Positions 1-7,799 of a stretch of 15,677 nucleotides of DNA are shown in pieces; position 1 is the stretch's first letter; every line of letters begins with the position of its first letter. The position numbers and the translations under genes are program-made. A model generated the notes under the pieces. It was not told where the DNA came from. It saw only the letters and a program-made list of their open reading frames with translations, and ran no database searches. Origin of the DNA: JAEUSI01 sp036782915. Lineage in GTDB: Bacteria > Bacteroidota > Ignavibacteria > Tepidaquicellales > Tepidaquicellaceae. Location: assembly GCA_036782915.1 (NCBI GenBank), contig DAIPYE010000062.1:1-15677 (forward strand). The letters are read 5' to 3'.

Positions 1-946
1 AAAGTACGGATTTTGTTTTTCATCAGGAATGGCGGCAGTACAGGCAGTTATTACAATGTTCAAGCCGGGTGATCATGTTATCTGCACCAATAATGTTTAT
101 GGCGGAACATACAGATTATTCGAGCAAATTATAAAAGATTACGGAGTTGAATTTTCTTATGTAAACACTTCAGATCATGAGGAGCTTAAAAATTCCATTA
201 AGGGAAATACAAAACTGATCTATGTTGAAACACCTACAAACCCGATGCTTAACATTACTGATCTGAAAAAATTTAGTGAGCTGGCAAAAGCAAAAAAAAT
301 CATAACATGCGTCGACAATACTTTCATGAGTCCGTATTTTCAGAATCCGCTGGACTTTGGAATTGACATAGTTCTGCACAGTTCCACAAAGTATATAAAC
401 GGACACAGTGACGTGATTGGCGGTTGCCTGGTGAATTCTGATGATAAATTAGCCGAGAAATTTAAATTCATTCAAAACTCAATCGGCGCTGTACCCTCTC
501 CGTTTGATTGCTGGCTGGTACTGAGATCAACTAAAACTCTTGCGCAAAGAATGAAAGCTCATAATGAAAATGCTGTTGCGATATGTGAAATTTTGAAAGG
601 AGAAAAGAAAATTCAAAAATTGTTTTATCCCGGACTGGAGTCAAACCCGCAATTCGATCTTGCAAAATCCCAGATGAGAGGGTTTGGAGGAATTATTTCA
701 ATTGAACTTAAAGATTTTGATACAGCAGTGTCTTTTTGTAACGCGCTTAAAATATTTCAGATAGCGGAATCTCTTGGAGGTGTAGAATCTTTAATTTGTC
801 ATCCCGCATCTATGACGCATGGCGTAATACCAAAAGCACTAAGAGAAGAAATCGGTCTTTCTGACGGTCTTGTCAGATTATCAGTTGGGATTGAAGATAT
901 TGATGATCTTATTGCTGATATAGAAAATGCTTTGAAAAGTATTTAA
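1..946 (+). CDS. Cystathionine gamma-synthase/lyase-family PLP enzyme (5'-truncated)
   Basis: The frame is open to the left edge, and codons before the first Met (position 29) read a family-like segment ending FSSGMAAVQAV, so the true start lies outside the window. This is a Cys/Met-metabolism PLP enzyme (fold-type I, cystathionine gamma-synthase/beta-lyase/gamma-lyase family), acting in the cytosol in transsulfuration or methionine synthesis. Counting from Met at 29: NVYGGTY (22-28, PLP-phosphate/substrate region), CVDNTF with Asp96 expected to contact the pyridine nitrogen, SSTKYINGHSDVIGG with Lys121 as the Schiff-base lysine, and the C-terminal SLGGVESL...MTH block. About 80-90 N-terminal residues are missing if it has the usual ~380-400 aa. 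Family membership is secure; synthase versus lyase cannot be decided from sequence alone. It converges on the next gene with only about 15 bp between stops and no visible terminator. Confidence 0.93.
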   Translation, partial: KYGFCFSSGMAAVQAVITMFKPGDHVICTNNVYGGTYRLFEQIIKDYGVEFSYVNTSDHEELKNSIKGNTKLIYVETPTNPMLNITDLKKFSELAKAKKIITCVDNTFMSPYFQNPLDFGIDIVLHSSTKYINGHSDVIGGCLVNSDDKLAEKFKFIQNSIGAVPSPFDCWLVLRSTKTLAQRMKAHNENAVAICEILKGEKKIQKLFYPGLESNPQFDLAKSQMRGFGGIISIELKDFDTAVSFCNALKIFQIAESLGGVESLICHPASMTHGVIPKALREEIGLSDGLVRLSVGIEDIDDLIADIENALKSI

Positions 947-961
947 TAAACTGAGTTTTAT

Positions 962-2599
962 TTATTTCACAAATACCATTTTTTTAGTCTGAACAAAATT
1001 ACCAGCTTCCAGTTTGTAAAAATATAATCCGCTTGAAATTCCTGAAGCATTGAAACTTACCTGATGGTATCCGGTTTCAAGTTTACTGTTTATAATTGTT
1101 TCCACTAGATTACCTTTTATATCAAAGACTTTCAGCTTCACATCAGAATAGACAGGTAAATTAAAACTTATTTGAGTAGAAGGATTAAATGGATTGGGAT
1201 AATTATCATAAAGTATAAAATCAGTATTTATGATATTTCCGTTTAGCTGAATTCCGGAAATTTTTGAATATTTAATTGTCAATAAATTATCCATAGAATT
1301 TATTGTGTTTACTTTTCCCGTAACAAAAACTTCATCTTCATTATTTACTGAAACAGAATATGCAACTTCATCTCTGTTATCAATACCATTGTAAACAGTT
1401 ATCCAGTCCATTACACCCGAACTATTGTATTTTATTGTTGCAATGTCTTTTCCTGTTCCGCTTCCGGTAATATAGCCTGTCACAATTATATCTCCGTTAA
1501 TATCCAAAGCAGAGGAAGTAATGCTGTCCTGCTGATTTCCCGCACCGTTATATGTTCTCAGCCACTGCCTTATTCCTGAATTATCATACTTTATAATTGC
1601 ATAATCTGTAAAACTTCCGCTGATTCTGCTGACACCTGCTACAAAAACATTCCCGGCTGCATCTAGCTGAATTGAATTAGCATTATCATTTCCGTTAGTA
1701 ACTCCATTATATCTTGAAACCCATTGCTCCTGTCCTGCATTGTTATACTTTATTGTGGCGAAATCATAAAATATGCTATAACTGCTGCCTGTAATATATA
1801 CATTACCTGAATTATCAAGAACTAAATCGTTTGCTATATCTATACCTGTTGAAGTTCCGCTGTATTTTGAGACCCACTCCCGAACTCCGGATGAATTGTA
1901 TTTTAAAGTAACATAATCAAATGTACCCGTCTCTGTTTCCAGACCTGAGCCGGTAACATAAACATTCCCGGAAGGATCTACTTCAAGAGAATTTGCAATA
2001 TCATTTCCGTTTCCGCTTCCATTGTAAAGAGAAGCCCACAACTGAGCCCCGGAAGGACTGTACTTTAAAACTACCATATCATAATTTGTAAGAGCTCCCC
2101 CATAGCTTTGTCCTGAAACATAAACATTACCTGCCTGATCCGTTTTAACAGATGTGGGGAAATCCTTGAAATTCCCGTTCCCGTTATATGTTGAAAGCCA
2201 TAGTCTTACTCCGTCAGGTGAATATTTAATAGTTGTGATATCAGCATTACTCAAAACACCGGTCGTATATCCTGTAACAATTACATTTCCCATATTATCC
2301 AGAGTAATAAAGAATGATTGATCAAAATCGTTTGCCGGACCATTATAATTGGCCGACCATATCATTGCTCCTGTTGGGCTATATTTGAAAGTTGTATAAT
2401 CCTGAAAAGTACCTGAGTTATTACTTGAGCCTGTCACATAAACATTTCCGGAATTATCTGTAACTGAGGATTTTCCTTCATCATTGGTATTGGTAGTCCC
2501 ATTATAAAAATTAGCCCAGTGCAAATTAATCTGAGAATACCCGTTTATTGCAAACAAAGATAATGTAAAAATAACAGTTAATTGAAAGAACGTTTTCAT
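962..2599 (-). CDS. Secreted SBBP-type beta-propeller repeat protein with C-terminal T9SS sorting domain
   Basis: This 545-aa protein has a Sec signal peptide (hydrophobic core at about 5-20, cleavage probably near GYSQ, 23). Residues from about 27 to 450 hold eight repeats of roughly 52 aa. Each carries W-x3-YNG, then a D-x-x-GNVYVTG turn, then a KYSPSG/KYNSSG turn, the pattern of SBBP (beta-propeller) repeats. From about 463 to the end is a Por/FlgD-like C-terminal domain beginning LYDNYPNPFNPST and ending in MVFVK, a type IX secretion sorting signal. It is therefore predicted to cross the outer membrane and be released or surface-attached. No catalytic motif is visible; a binding or adhesive role is only a guess. 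It is monocistronic as far as seen, divergent from the PAP2 gene and convergent with the PLP enzyme. ATG start at 2599 has only an A-rich upstream region. Confidence 0.9.
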   Translation of the reverse strand: MKTFFQLTVIFTLSLFAINGYSQINLHWANFYNGTTNTNDEGKSSVTDNSGNVYVTGSSNNSGTFQDYTTFKYSPTGAMIWSANYNGPANDFDQSFFITLDNMGNVIVTGYTTGVLSNADITTIKYSPDGVRLWLSTYNGNGNFKDFPTSVKTDQAGNVYVSGQSYGGALTNYDMVVLKYSPSGAQLWASLYNGSGNGNDIANSLEVDPSGNVYVTGSGLETETGTFDYVTLKYNSSGVREWVSKYSGTSTGIDIANDLVLDNSGNVYITGSSYSIFYDFATIKYNNAGQEQWVSRYNGVTNGNDNANSIQLDAAGNVFVAGVSRISGSFTDYAIIKYDNSGIRQWLRTYNGAGNQQDSITSSALDINGDIIVTGYITGSGTGKDIATIKYNSSGVMDWITVYNGIDNRDEVAYSVSVNNEDEVFVTGKVNTINSMDNLLTIKYSKISGIQLNGNIINTDFILYDNYPNPFNPSTQISFNLPVYSDVKLKVFDIKGNLVETIINSKLETGYHQVSFNASGISSGLYFYKLEAGNFVQTKKMVFVK

Positions 2600-2913
2600 A
2601 AATTTTCTTTTAAATTTTAATTAAAAATTTCTTATTTATTGCGAATTGGGGTCTGAGTAATTAAGTACAATTTTTGAATATTTTTAAACATAAGATTGAT
2701 TAATCTATCAACCGTACTTTATTTTGAAGCATAACATTTAATTTTGTCAAAAATAATTAATAGTTTTAATTATCTAAAGGCATTCAATATGCCATTCAAT
2801 ATTCCTCAATTAAAGCTGTTAAATCAGATTTACCGGTCTATTTAATCCTCAATTAATGTCAGTATTGTCTAAAAATGTCTTAACTATAAATTTAACTTGA
2901 AGTATCTGACTGA
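2600..2913. other. Divergent intergenic region with small repeats
   Basis: This 314-bp AT-rich spacer must hold the promoters of both divergent genes, but I cannot place either with confidence. It contains a perfect 5-5-5 inverted repeat, GGCAT-TCAAT-ATGCC (2779-2793), overlapping a direct repeat of CATTCAATAT (2781-2790 and 2793-2802). TCCTCAATTAA occurs twice (2803-2813 and 2846-2856). A TAnnTTTG-like element is read on the minus strand at 2748-2755 but lacks a partner upstream element. I see no gene or RNA in it. Confidence 0.5.
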
Positions 2914-3867
2914 ATGAACAAGATTATAAGCTTTTACAAAAAAGTATCCAAAATAGTTCACTATAACTTTTCAATTGCATATTGTATTTTGTATAAAAAA
3001 CAAAGGTTTATTTCAAAACATAAAATACATATTGCAATTCTGATATTTCTGTTTGCATTTATTATCTCAGACTGCCCGGCGCAAAGACCTTACAGAACGA
3101 TTCACGATACTACAAAATACAATGAAAAGAATATTGACATAAAAATTTTCAGATTCTTCAATAATATTAACAGCAGCTTTGTAAATTCACTGGTTAATGT
3201 TACAAACAGATCCATAATTCCAGTATCGATAGGAACTCCTGTTATTATGTATGCCGCTTCCAGAATTAATGAAAATAGTTATGACGAAAGCTCTTCTATT
3301 TTATTAGCGCTTTCAGAAGTTACAAACGGATTAGTCACTCATGGACTGAAATACGCTGTAAAAAGGAAAAGACCTTTCAAAACTCTTAACAATGTCCAGT
3401 TAAATGATACAAATTATGAAAAAGATACTTATTCTTTTCCTTCAGGACATTCTTCCGCTTCTTTTGCGATAGCAACTTCGCTTACTCTCAGATATCCTGA
3501 TGATCCGGTTCTGATAACCGGATTATTTACTTATGCAACGATTGTTTCACTTGGTAGAATCTACTGGGGAGTTCATTATCCTTCTGATGTTTTTGCGGGA
3601 ATGTTGATCGGGGCCGGAAGCGCAGCGCTTATTTATTCTCTCAGAGCGCCGATAATCAAATCAAAGAATGACCTCTTTAATCAAAGTGAACGGACAGACA
3701 GTTTTCAGGGTAAAATTAATTCTCCGCTTCTTCTTATGTCTTTAGCTGCAGCAGATTTTATTAATTTCTATTTTTCAAGATCCGATAGCAGATTATTAAA
3801 AAACTCCAGCCTAAATTTTAATGTAACAGGAAAAATAAATTATCTGAATTACAATTTAAGTTTTTAA
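2914..3867 (+). CDS. Exported PAP2-family phosphatase
   Basis: This 317-aa protein carries the complete PAP2 (type 2 phosphatidic acid phosphatase) signature: KYAVKRKRP (Lys146...Arg153-Pro154), FPSGH (175-179, His179) and GRIYWGVHYPSD (Arg215, His221, Asp225). The His-Asp pairs are the expected phosphotransfer machinery. Relatives dephosphorylate phosphatidate, undecaprenyl diphosphate or other lipid/sugar phosphates on the outer face of the inner membrane or in the periplasm; the substrate here is unknown. A hydrophobic segment at about 39-52 followed by CPAQ looks like a signal peptide, but it is preceded by an unusually long 38-residue stretch. A TGA lies directly before the ATG, so the ORF cannot extend upstream. 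A TTG at 2989 (codon 26) would give a normal-length signal peptide and may be the true start. C-terminal residues 250-317 resemble no family I know. The stop overlaps the stop of queE. Confidence 0.88.
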   Translation: MNKIISFYKKVSKIVHYNFSIAYCILYKKQRFISKHKIHIAILIFLFAFIISDCPAQRPYRTIHDTTKYNEKNIDIKIFRFFNNINSSFVNSLVNVTNRSIIPVSIGTPVIMYAASRINENSYDESSSILLALSEVTNGLVTHGLKYAVKRKRPFKTLNNVQLNDTNYEKDTYSFPSGHSSASFAIATSLTLRYPDDPVLITGLFTYATIVSLGRIYWGVHYPSDVFAGMLIGAGSAALIYSLRAPIIKSKNDLFNQSERTDSFQGKINSPLLLMSLAAADFINFYFSRSDSRLLKNSSLNFNVTGKINYLNYNLSF

Positions 3868-4595
3868 ACTCCTCTTTTGTTACCCCATGTCAAAACATGA
3901 ATTCTGTCTGTATAATTGAAACTGTTTTCCAGACACGCTTCAATAGTTTTCAACCTGTTCTTATTAAGATCTTCTATGCTTATACCTTCAGGCATCAGAA
4001 ATATACTGTCATTTGTGAATCCGGTTTCTGACTGAAGTTTTTTTATCTCAACAATATCTTCTGAGGAAGTAAAAACAAATTTCCACTGCACATCTGTTTT
4101 CTTCTGAGTACGCAGAGTATTGTAGATCCTTAATACATCTGTATTTATCCGGTTTTTTTCATGCATCTTTTCGAATTCCGTATTAAAAGGTACAGATGAC
4201 CGGAGTTTTGGACTTACACTTACAAGATCAACGAAATTTGCAAAATCACCGGTAAATGTTCCGTTTGTTTCAATAGTAATAAATACTTCTTTATTAATCC
4301 CTTTCAGACTTTTGCAAAGTTCATTTAGTTCATTTAAATATATTGTAGGCTCACCGCCTGTTATAACTACATCCCTGCAGTTTACTTTTTTATATTCATC
4401 AAGAATGAAGCTTATGTCAACATCTCCGAGATTCTTTTTATCTTCAGGATTCCAGCTTGTATAAGATGTATCGCAAAGATTTCCGCCGGTAAATTTACAC
4501 CTGAGGTTGCAGTAATTTGTTCTAATAAAAAAAGAAGGAAAGCCGCTTCGCTTTCCTTCTCCCTGTATTGAATAAAATAATTCTGAGATCTGCAT
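3864..4595 (-). CDS. queE: 7-carboxy-7-deazaguanine synthase QueE (radical SAM)
   Basis: QueE converts 6-carboxy-tetrahydropterin to 7-carboxy-7-deazaguanine, a step in queuosine/7-deazapurine synthesis in the cytosol, using a [4Fe-4S] cluster and SAM. The 243-aa protein shows QGEG (11-14), Cys29-x3-Cys33 followed after seven residues by Cys41-Asp-Thr, GGEP (80-83), IETNGT (108-113), SPKL (128-131) and LMPEG. The usual radical-SAM spacing is CX3CX2C; here five extra residues lie between the second and third Cys, yet the Cys-Asp-Thr after the third Cys is typical of QueE. It starts 15 bp after the DUF3108 stop, so it is likely the last gene of that operon. No other queuosine gene is in the window. 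The assignment to QueE is strong from the conserved blocks; activity with this cluster spacing is inferred. Confidence 0.9.
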   Translation of the reverse strand: MQISELFYSIQGEGKRSGFPSFFIRTNYCNLRCKFTGGNLCDTSYTSWNPEDKKNLGDVDISFILDEYKKVNCRDVVITGGEPTIYLNELNELCKSLKGINKEVFITIETNGTFTGDFANFVDLVSVSPKLRSSVPFNTEFEKMHEKNRINTDVLRIYNTLRTQKKTDVQWKFVFTSSEDIVEIKKLQSETGFTNDSIFLMPEGISIEDLNKNRLKTIEACLENSFNYTDRIHVLTWGNKRGV

Positions 4596-4610
4596 AAAAT
4601 TAATTTGAGA

Positions 4611-5435
4611 CTATTTCTTTGAATTCAATGGTCCGGCAAGTCCAGAATATTCACTCAGGTCAGCATCTATTGAACCGATTATTACCTTTGTTTTTACTTT
4701 TACCGGCATTCTTCTTTCATCATCAGTCATCCAAACAACTATCGAACCTTCGCTTTTAAACAATCCGCCTTCCTGCACAAGAGGCTCAACTTTTATACAT
4801 CTGAATTCGCCAGCAGTAACTTCAATTGTTTCCTTTCCAAGATATCTTACTTCAAGAGGATAAGTTTTATCTTTATAAAAATTTTGTAAAAGTACTTTAT
4901 CACCTTCCTTCATTTTCCCGTAATCCAGAGTCCTGAAATAATAGAAAGCGCTCATTGCATCCTGTGTATATTCGGGAATATCATATTCTCCTTCAAACTT
5001 TTTCGGATCCTTTTCTCCTGTATATGTTTTGGCTTTATGATTCTGCTGATCAAAGATCGCTTCAAAATCTCTCTGATAATTTCCTTCTTTTATATGCTGT
5101 TCAAATCTCCATGGAAATAATCCTTCGTAATCAACATAGGTTCTGTAAAAGTCTCTTACTTTATAAACCCAGTCAAAACTCGGAGAGGAATTCACTGTGA
5201 ATCTGATATCATAACATTTTCTTCCGTTCATGGTCTGGAAATTTTTGTCAATTTCCATGATCGCTTCGCCCGCATTTACAAATCCATAGCTTATTTCAAA
5301 TGTCAGCTTTTCTCCGGGTTTAAAAGCTGTCTGTTTAATTTTTCTGAATTCATTTGTTTTGGTTGAATCTTCAGCGGAGGAAATTCCGGAACACAATAAA
5401 ACTGATACTATTACTAATGCAATTTTCCTGTACAT
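4611..5435 (-). CDS. DUF3108 domain protein, exported
   Basis: This 274-aa protein has a Sec signal peptide (MYRKIALVIVSVLLCSGISSA, cleavage probably near 21-22). The remainder matches my memory of the DUF3108 family: it opens with FKPGEKLTFEISYGFVNAG (38-56), continues with beta-rich segments DFYRTYVDYEGLFPWRFEQ and QDAMSAFYYFRTL, and includes GEFRCIKVEPLV and VVWMTDDERRMPVKVK near the end. The function of the family is not established; periplasmic or outer-membrane-facing location is inferred from the signal. The Cys in the signal region (Cys15) has Leu at -1, so it is not a convincing lipobox. It sits between the GT9 gene (28-bp gap) and queE (15-bp gap) on the same strand, which suggests cotranscription and possibly an envelope role shared with the glycosyltransferase. 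Confidence 0.85.
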   Translation of the reverse strand: MYRKIALVIVSVLLCSGISSAEDSTKTNEFRKIKQTAFKPGEKLTFEISYGFVNAGEAIMEIDKNFQTMNGRKCYDIRFTVNSSPSFDWVYKVRDFYRTYVDYEGLFPWRFEQHIKEGNYQRDFEAIFDQQNHKAKTYTGEKDPKKFEGEYDIPEYTQDAMSAFYYFRTLDYGKMKEGDKVLLQNFYKDKTYPLEVRYLGKETIEVTAGEFRCIKVEPLVQEGGLFKSEGSIVVWMTDDERRMPVKVKTKVIIGSIDADLSEYSGLAGPLNSKK

Positions 5436-5463
5436 TTCTGATTTAATTTGGTTTAATGTTAAA

Positions 5464-6462
5464 TTAATTTTTTAACAGTTCTTTTGCTGCCTGAAGTATA
5501 TTTTCAGAACTAATCTGATCCATATTGTCTGAATCAGCTTCAGGTTTTAGTATAACAACTTTTTCGCTCAATGGTTTCCATCTTTTTTCACTCATCAAAG
5601 TATCATTAGGATAAAATCCGATTATACTCTTATTCAAAGCGCCGGCAATATGTATCGGACCGGTTGAATTTGCAATAAATATTTTTGAATTATCAATCAA
5701 TATCATTAACTCTCTCAGATTTAAACTGCCTGTTGTATTAAAAACTCTGTTAATGGAATCTTTGCTTACAGAATTCATAAGCTCTTCTGTAATATTAATT
5801 TCACTTTTTATTCCCGTAATAACAACGCTGTAATCTGTATAATTTTCGAGAAATTTATTGAGAAAATCACCCAGTTTTTGAACAGAAACATCCTTTGCAG
5901 AGCCGCCGCTTCCCGGATGAATAACAATATATTTCTTATCTAAAATTTTATTTGACTTCTCATTCAAAAGCTGTTTTTCAGCTTCGGAATATCTAAAGTG
6001 AAATTTTTTTCCTGATTCTGTTTCATTGAAAAAATATTTCAACAGATTAAGATTGTAATCAGACTCATGTTTCACTGAATCCTTTCTGTGTTCATATACT
6101 TTCATATTATAAAAAACCGAATACCATCTGTACGCAGTGCCGATTCGGTTTTTTACTCTCATGATAAAGAACAATAGTGCAAGATCAAATCTCGGTTTTA
6201 CATTTATCACCAGATCTAAATTTTTATTTTTAAAAAATTTATATTTTTCACTAAAGCTATTCATGTTTTCCTCGATCAGTAATTCGTCTATTCCTTCATA
6301 TCCTTCAATAAGTTCCGATGCATACTTTTTCACAAGAAAATAAATTTTTGCATCTTTAAAAATTTTTTTAGCTTCATCTATTAGCGGCAAAGCAAGCACT
6401 ACATCGCCTAATCTGTCTGTTCTTGAAATCAGAATATTCCTGATATTTTTTTTAATTATCAC
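5464..6462 (-). CDS. Glycosyltransferase family 9 (heptosyltransferase-like)
   Basis: This 332-aa cytosolic-face GT-B enzyme has an N-terminal Rossmann half opening ILISRTDRLGDVVLALP (10-26) and a C-terminal half with IHPGSGGSAKDVS (181-193), VVITG (213-217), the TTGSLNLRELMILIDNSKIF region (243-262) and NSTGPIHIAGAL (265-276). These are the hallmarks of ADP-heptose:LPS heptosyltransferase-type GT9 proteins, which add a sugar to a lipopolysaccharide core or similar glycolipid. The exact donor and acceptor cannot be read from the sequence. The start codon is GTG, 2 bp after the stop of the LON-domain gene; an AGGA (6469-6472) lies six bases before it, and no nearby ATG would keep the first strand intact. 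Translational coupling with the upstream gene is likely. Confidence 0.9.
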   Translation of the reverse strand: MIIKKNIRNILISRTDRLGDVVLALPLIDEAKKIFKDAKIYFLVKKYASELIEGYEGIDELLIEENMNSFSEKYKFFKNKNLDLVINVKPRFDLALLFFIMRVKNRIGTAYRWYSVFYNMKVYEHRKDSVKHESDYNLNLLKYFFNETESGKKFHFRYSEAEKQLLNEKSNKILDKKYIVIHPGSGGSAKDVSVQKLGDFLNKFLENYTDYSVVITGIKSEINITEELMNSVSKDSINRVFNTTGSLNLRELMILIDNSKIFIANSTGPIHIAGALNKSIIGFYPNDTLMSEKRWKPLSEKVVILKPEADSDNMDQISSENILQAAKELLKN

Positions 6463-6464
6463 TT

Positions 6465-7112
6465 TTAATCCTGCTGTATGTATCCGTCGCTTTTTATGAT
6501 ACCTGAAATTCTGTCAGCCTCTTTAAGTTTCGGAAATACTTCGTCAAAGTATTTCATCAGATAATCCAGTCTTTTGTCTTCTGAATCTATCTCCAGTAAA
6601 TTCTGCCTTTCCAACAATCTTAAGCCGCATTTTTCCGCCATTGCAAATGATAAAGATCTGCTCTTGCTCTGCCATTTTATATCATTCAGGTAAATTTTGC
6701 TGACACTTCCTTTATAGACAATTTCCACAAGTTCATTATAAATTTTAACACATTTTTCAGCATTTACCCTGTCAAAATCCGAATTGTCATCATCTGTCAT
6801 ATTCACTTTTCCAATGTAATAACCTTCAGGTCCGGATTCATAACCGATCATTTTATAACGCCGGATTCCGGATACGATTATATTCATTTCACCTTTCTCA
6901 TTCTTATTAATTATTTTATCAACCCTAGCGCTGCAGCCTGTATTAAATATTTTTTTATCTGCAAAAAGATTTATTCCAAAAAGCTTACCTTCCTCTGCAC
7001 TTTCATTTATAAGTTTTTTATATCTTTCTTCAAAAATATAAAGAGGCAATTTTGAGAAAGGAAATAAAACAACATTAATCGGAAATAGCCCTAAGTTTAA
7101 TTCATCATGCAT
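6465..7112 (-). CDS. Stand-alone LON N-terminal (substrate-binding) domain protein
   Basis: This 215-aa protein opens with LGLFPINVVLFPFSKLPLYIFEERY (8-32), the typical first strand and helix of the Lon protease N-terminal domain. It continues with a GTVARV-like segment (here TGCSARVDKI) and VSGIRRYKMIGY, the usual core strands, and ends in a helical tail (about 125-215). There is no AAA+ ATPase and no Ser-Lys protease domain, so it is not Lon itself. Such single-domain proteins are widespread but of unknown role; peptide or protein binding is inferred from the domain. It is the first gene of the LON-domain/GT9/DUF3108/queE set and starts only 13 bases beyond the T-run of the preceding terminator. 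The ATG at 7112 follows GTCAGAAG with no clear Shine-Dalgarno. Confidence 0.87.
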   Translation of the reverse strand: MHDELNLGLFPINVVLFPFSKLPLYIFEERYKKLINESAEEGKLFGINLFADKKIFNTGCSARVDKIINKNEKGEMNIIVSGIRRYKMIGYESGPEGYYIGKVNMTDDDNSDFDRVNAEKCVKIYNELVEIVYKGSVSKIYLNDIKWQSKSRSLSFAMAEKCGLRLLERQNLLEIDSEDKRLDYLMKYFDEVFPKLKEADRISGIIKSDGYIQQD

Positions 7113-7125
7113 CTTCTGACAATAT

Positions 7126-7165
7126 AAAAAAACTTCCGGAAGAATTTAATCCTGCGGAAGTTTTT
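7126..7165 (-). terminator. Rho-independent terminator of the Fe-S/SOD/lipoprotein operon
   Basis: On the minus strand, an 11-base stem AAAAACTTCCG / CGGAAGTTTTT encloses a 16-base loop and ends in a run of seven T. It lies 22 bases after the stop of the 193-aa lipoprotein gene. An alternative inner palindrome, CTTCCGGAAG (7133-7142), could also fold. The T-run ends 13 bases before the ATG of the LON-domain gene, so any promoter for that gene must overlap the hairpin. Confidence 0.75.
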
Positions 7166-7187
7166 GGTTTCAGTAATTTTTAAAATT

Positions 7188-7769
7188 TTAATTATATGTT
7201 AAAGCTATAGAAGTAATGTTCCTGTCTTTATCATATCCCAGTGTAAGCCCGACTTCCTTTTTATCCTTAGTCCAGTTTATCAGTCCGCCTTTCTCGCTTA
7301 CAAGTGTTTCCCCGGTTTCTGTTAATGTATATCCGACTTTTTTCATCTGATCTTTATAAAAACTTACAATGTCTAAAACTTTATCCGGTGATTCAAATGT
7401 AACTATTGTGCCGTCAGATGAATTAATGGAACCAAGTGTTTTGGAATTTTTCGGCTGTGGAATATCCGCTGGAAAATTTTTCGGTAAACCCGGCGTCATT
7501 CCCAGTTCATTCGCTTTGTTTTCACTTGTCTGGGAAGGATCCTGATTTGCTTCTTCTTTTTTTGCCAGCTCTTCCTCATTTGTTAAAGAAGTTTCATTTT
7601 TTGTTTCATTCTTTATTTCATTTTTTTCAATGGTTGTTCTGGACTCCGTTTTTTCTTCTTTTTTATTGATAGTAACATCTTCACTTTTATTATCACAGCC
7701 TGTTACATAAATGGATAACATTAAACATAAAACAGCAGCATATTTTAAAAACAAAAAAGATTTTTTCAT
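7188..7769 (-). CDS. Uncharacterised lipoprotein, last gene of the Fe-S/SOD run
   Basis: This 193-aa protein has a lipoprotein signal: a basic start, a hydrophobic core at about 4-21 and the lipobox VTGC with Cys25 as lipidation site. Residues about 28-90 are a Lys/Glu/Asn-rich, low-complexity linker (NETKNET, EELAKKEE). The C-terminal domain (about 95-193) begins GLPKNFPADIPQPKNSK and contains SFYKDQMKKVGYTL and GLINWTKDKKEVGLTLGYD, an arrangement seen in many unnamed bacterial envelope proteins: a polyproline-like lead-in and a small alpha/beta fold. I do not know its function. It starts 30 bp after the stop of the other lipoprotein and is followed by a strong terminator, so it probably closes the operon. 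Confidence 0.8.
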   Translation of the reverse strand: MKKSFLFLKYAAVLCLMLSIYVTGCDNKSEDVTINKKEEKTESRTTIEKNEIKNETKNETSLTNEEELAKKEEANQDPSQTSENKANELGMTPGLPKNFPADIPQPKNSKTLGSINSSDGTIVTFESPDKVLDIVSFYKDQMKKVGYTLTETGETLVSEKGGLINWTKDKKEVGLTLGYDKDRNITSIALTYN

Positions 7770-7799
7770 TTAAATTTGTTTAGGTTAAAAAAATAAATT

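Noticed and set aside
962..2599. Regularly spaced similar segments that could suggest a repeat array or CRISPR
   Set aside because: The period is about 156 bp, conserved at protein level with diverged DNA; these are coding propeller repeats.
4596..4610. A preQ1-type riboswitch upstream of queE
   Set aside because: Only 15 bases separate queE from the preceding gene, leaving no room for one.
6465..7112. Annotation as Lon protease
   Set aside because: Only the N-terminal substrate-binding domain is present; the ATPase and protease domains are absent and the gene ends normally.
7436..7669. Open frame on the plus strand across the lipoprotein gene
   Set aside because: It is antisense to the Lys/Glu-rich linker (giving Phe/Leu-rich sequence) and has no independent support.
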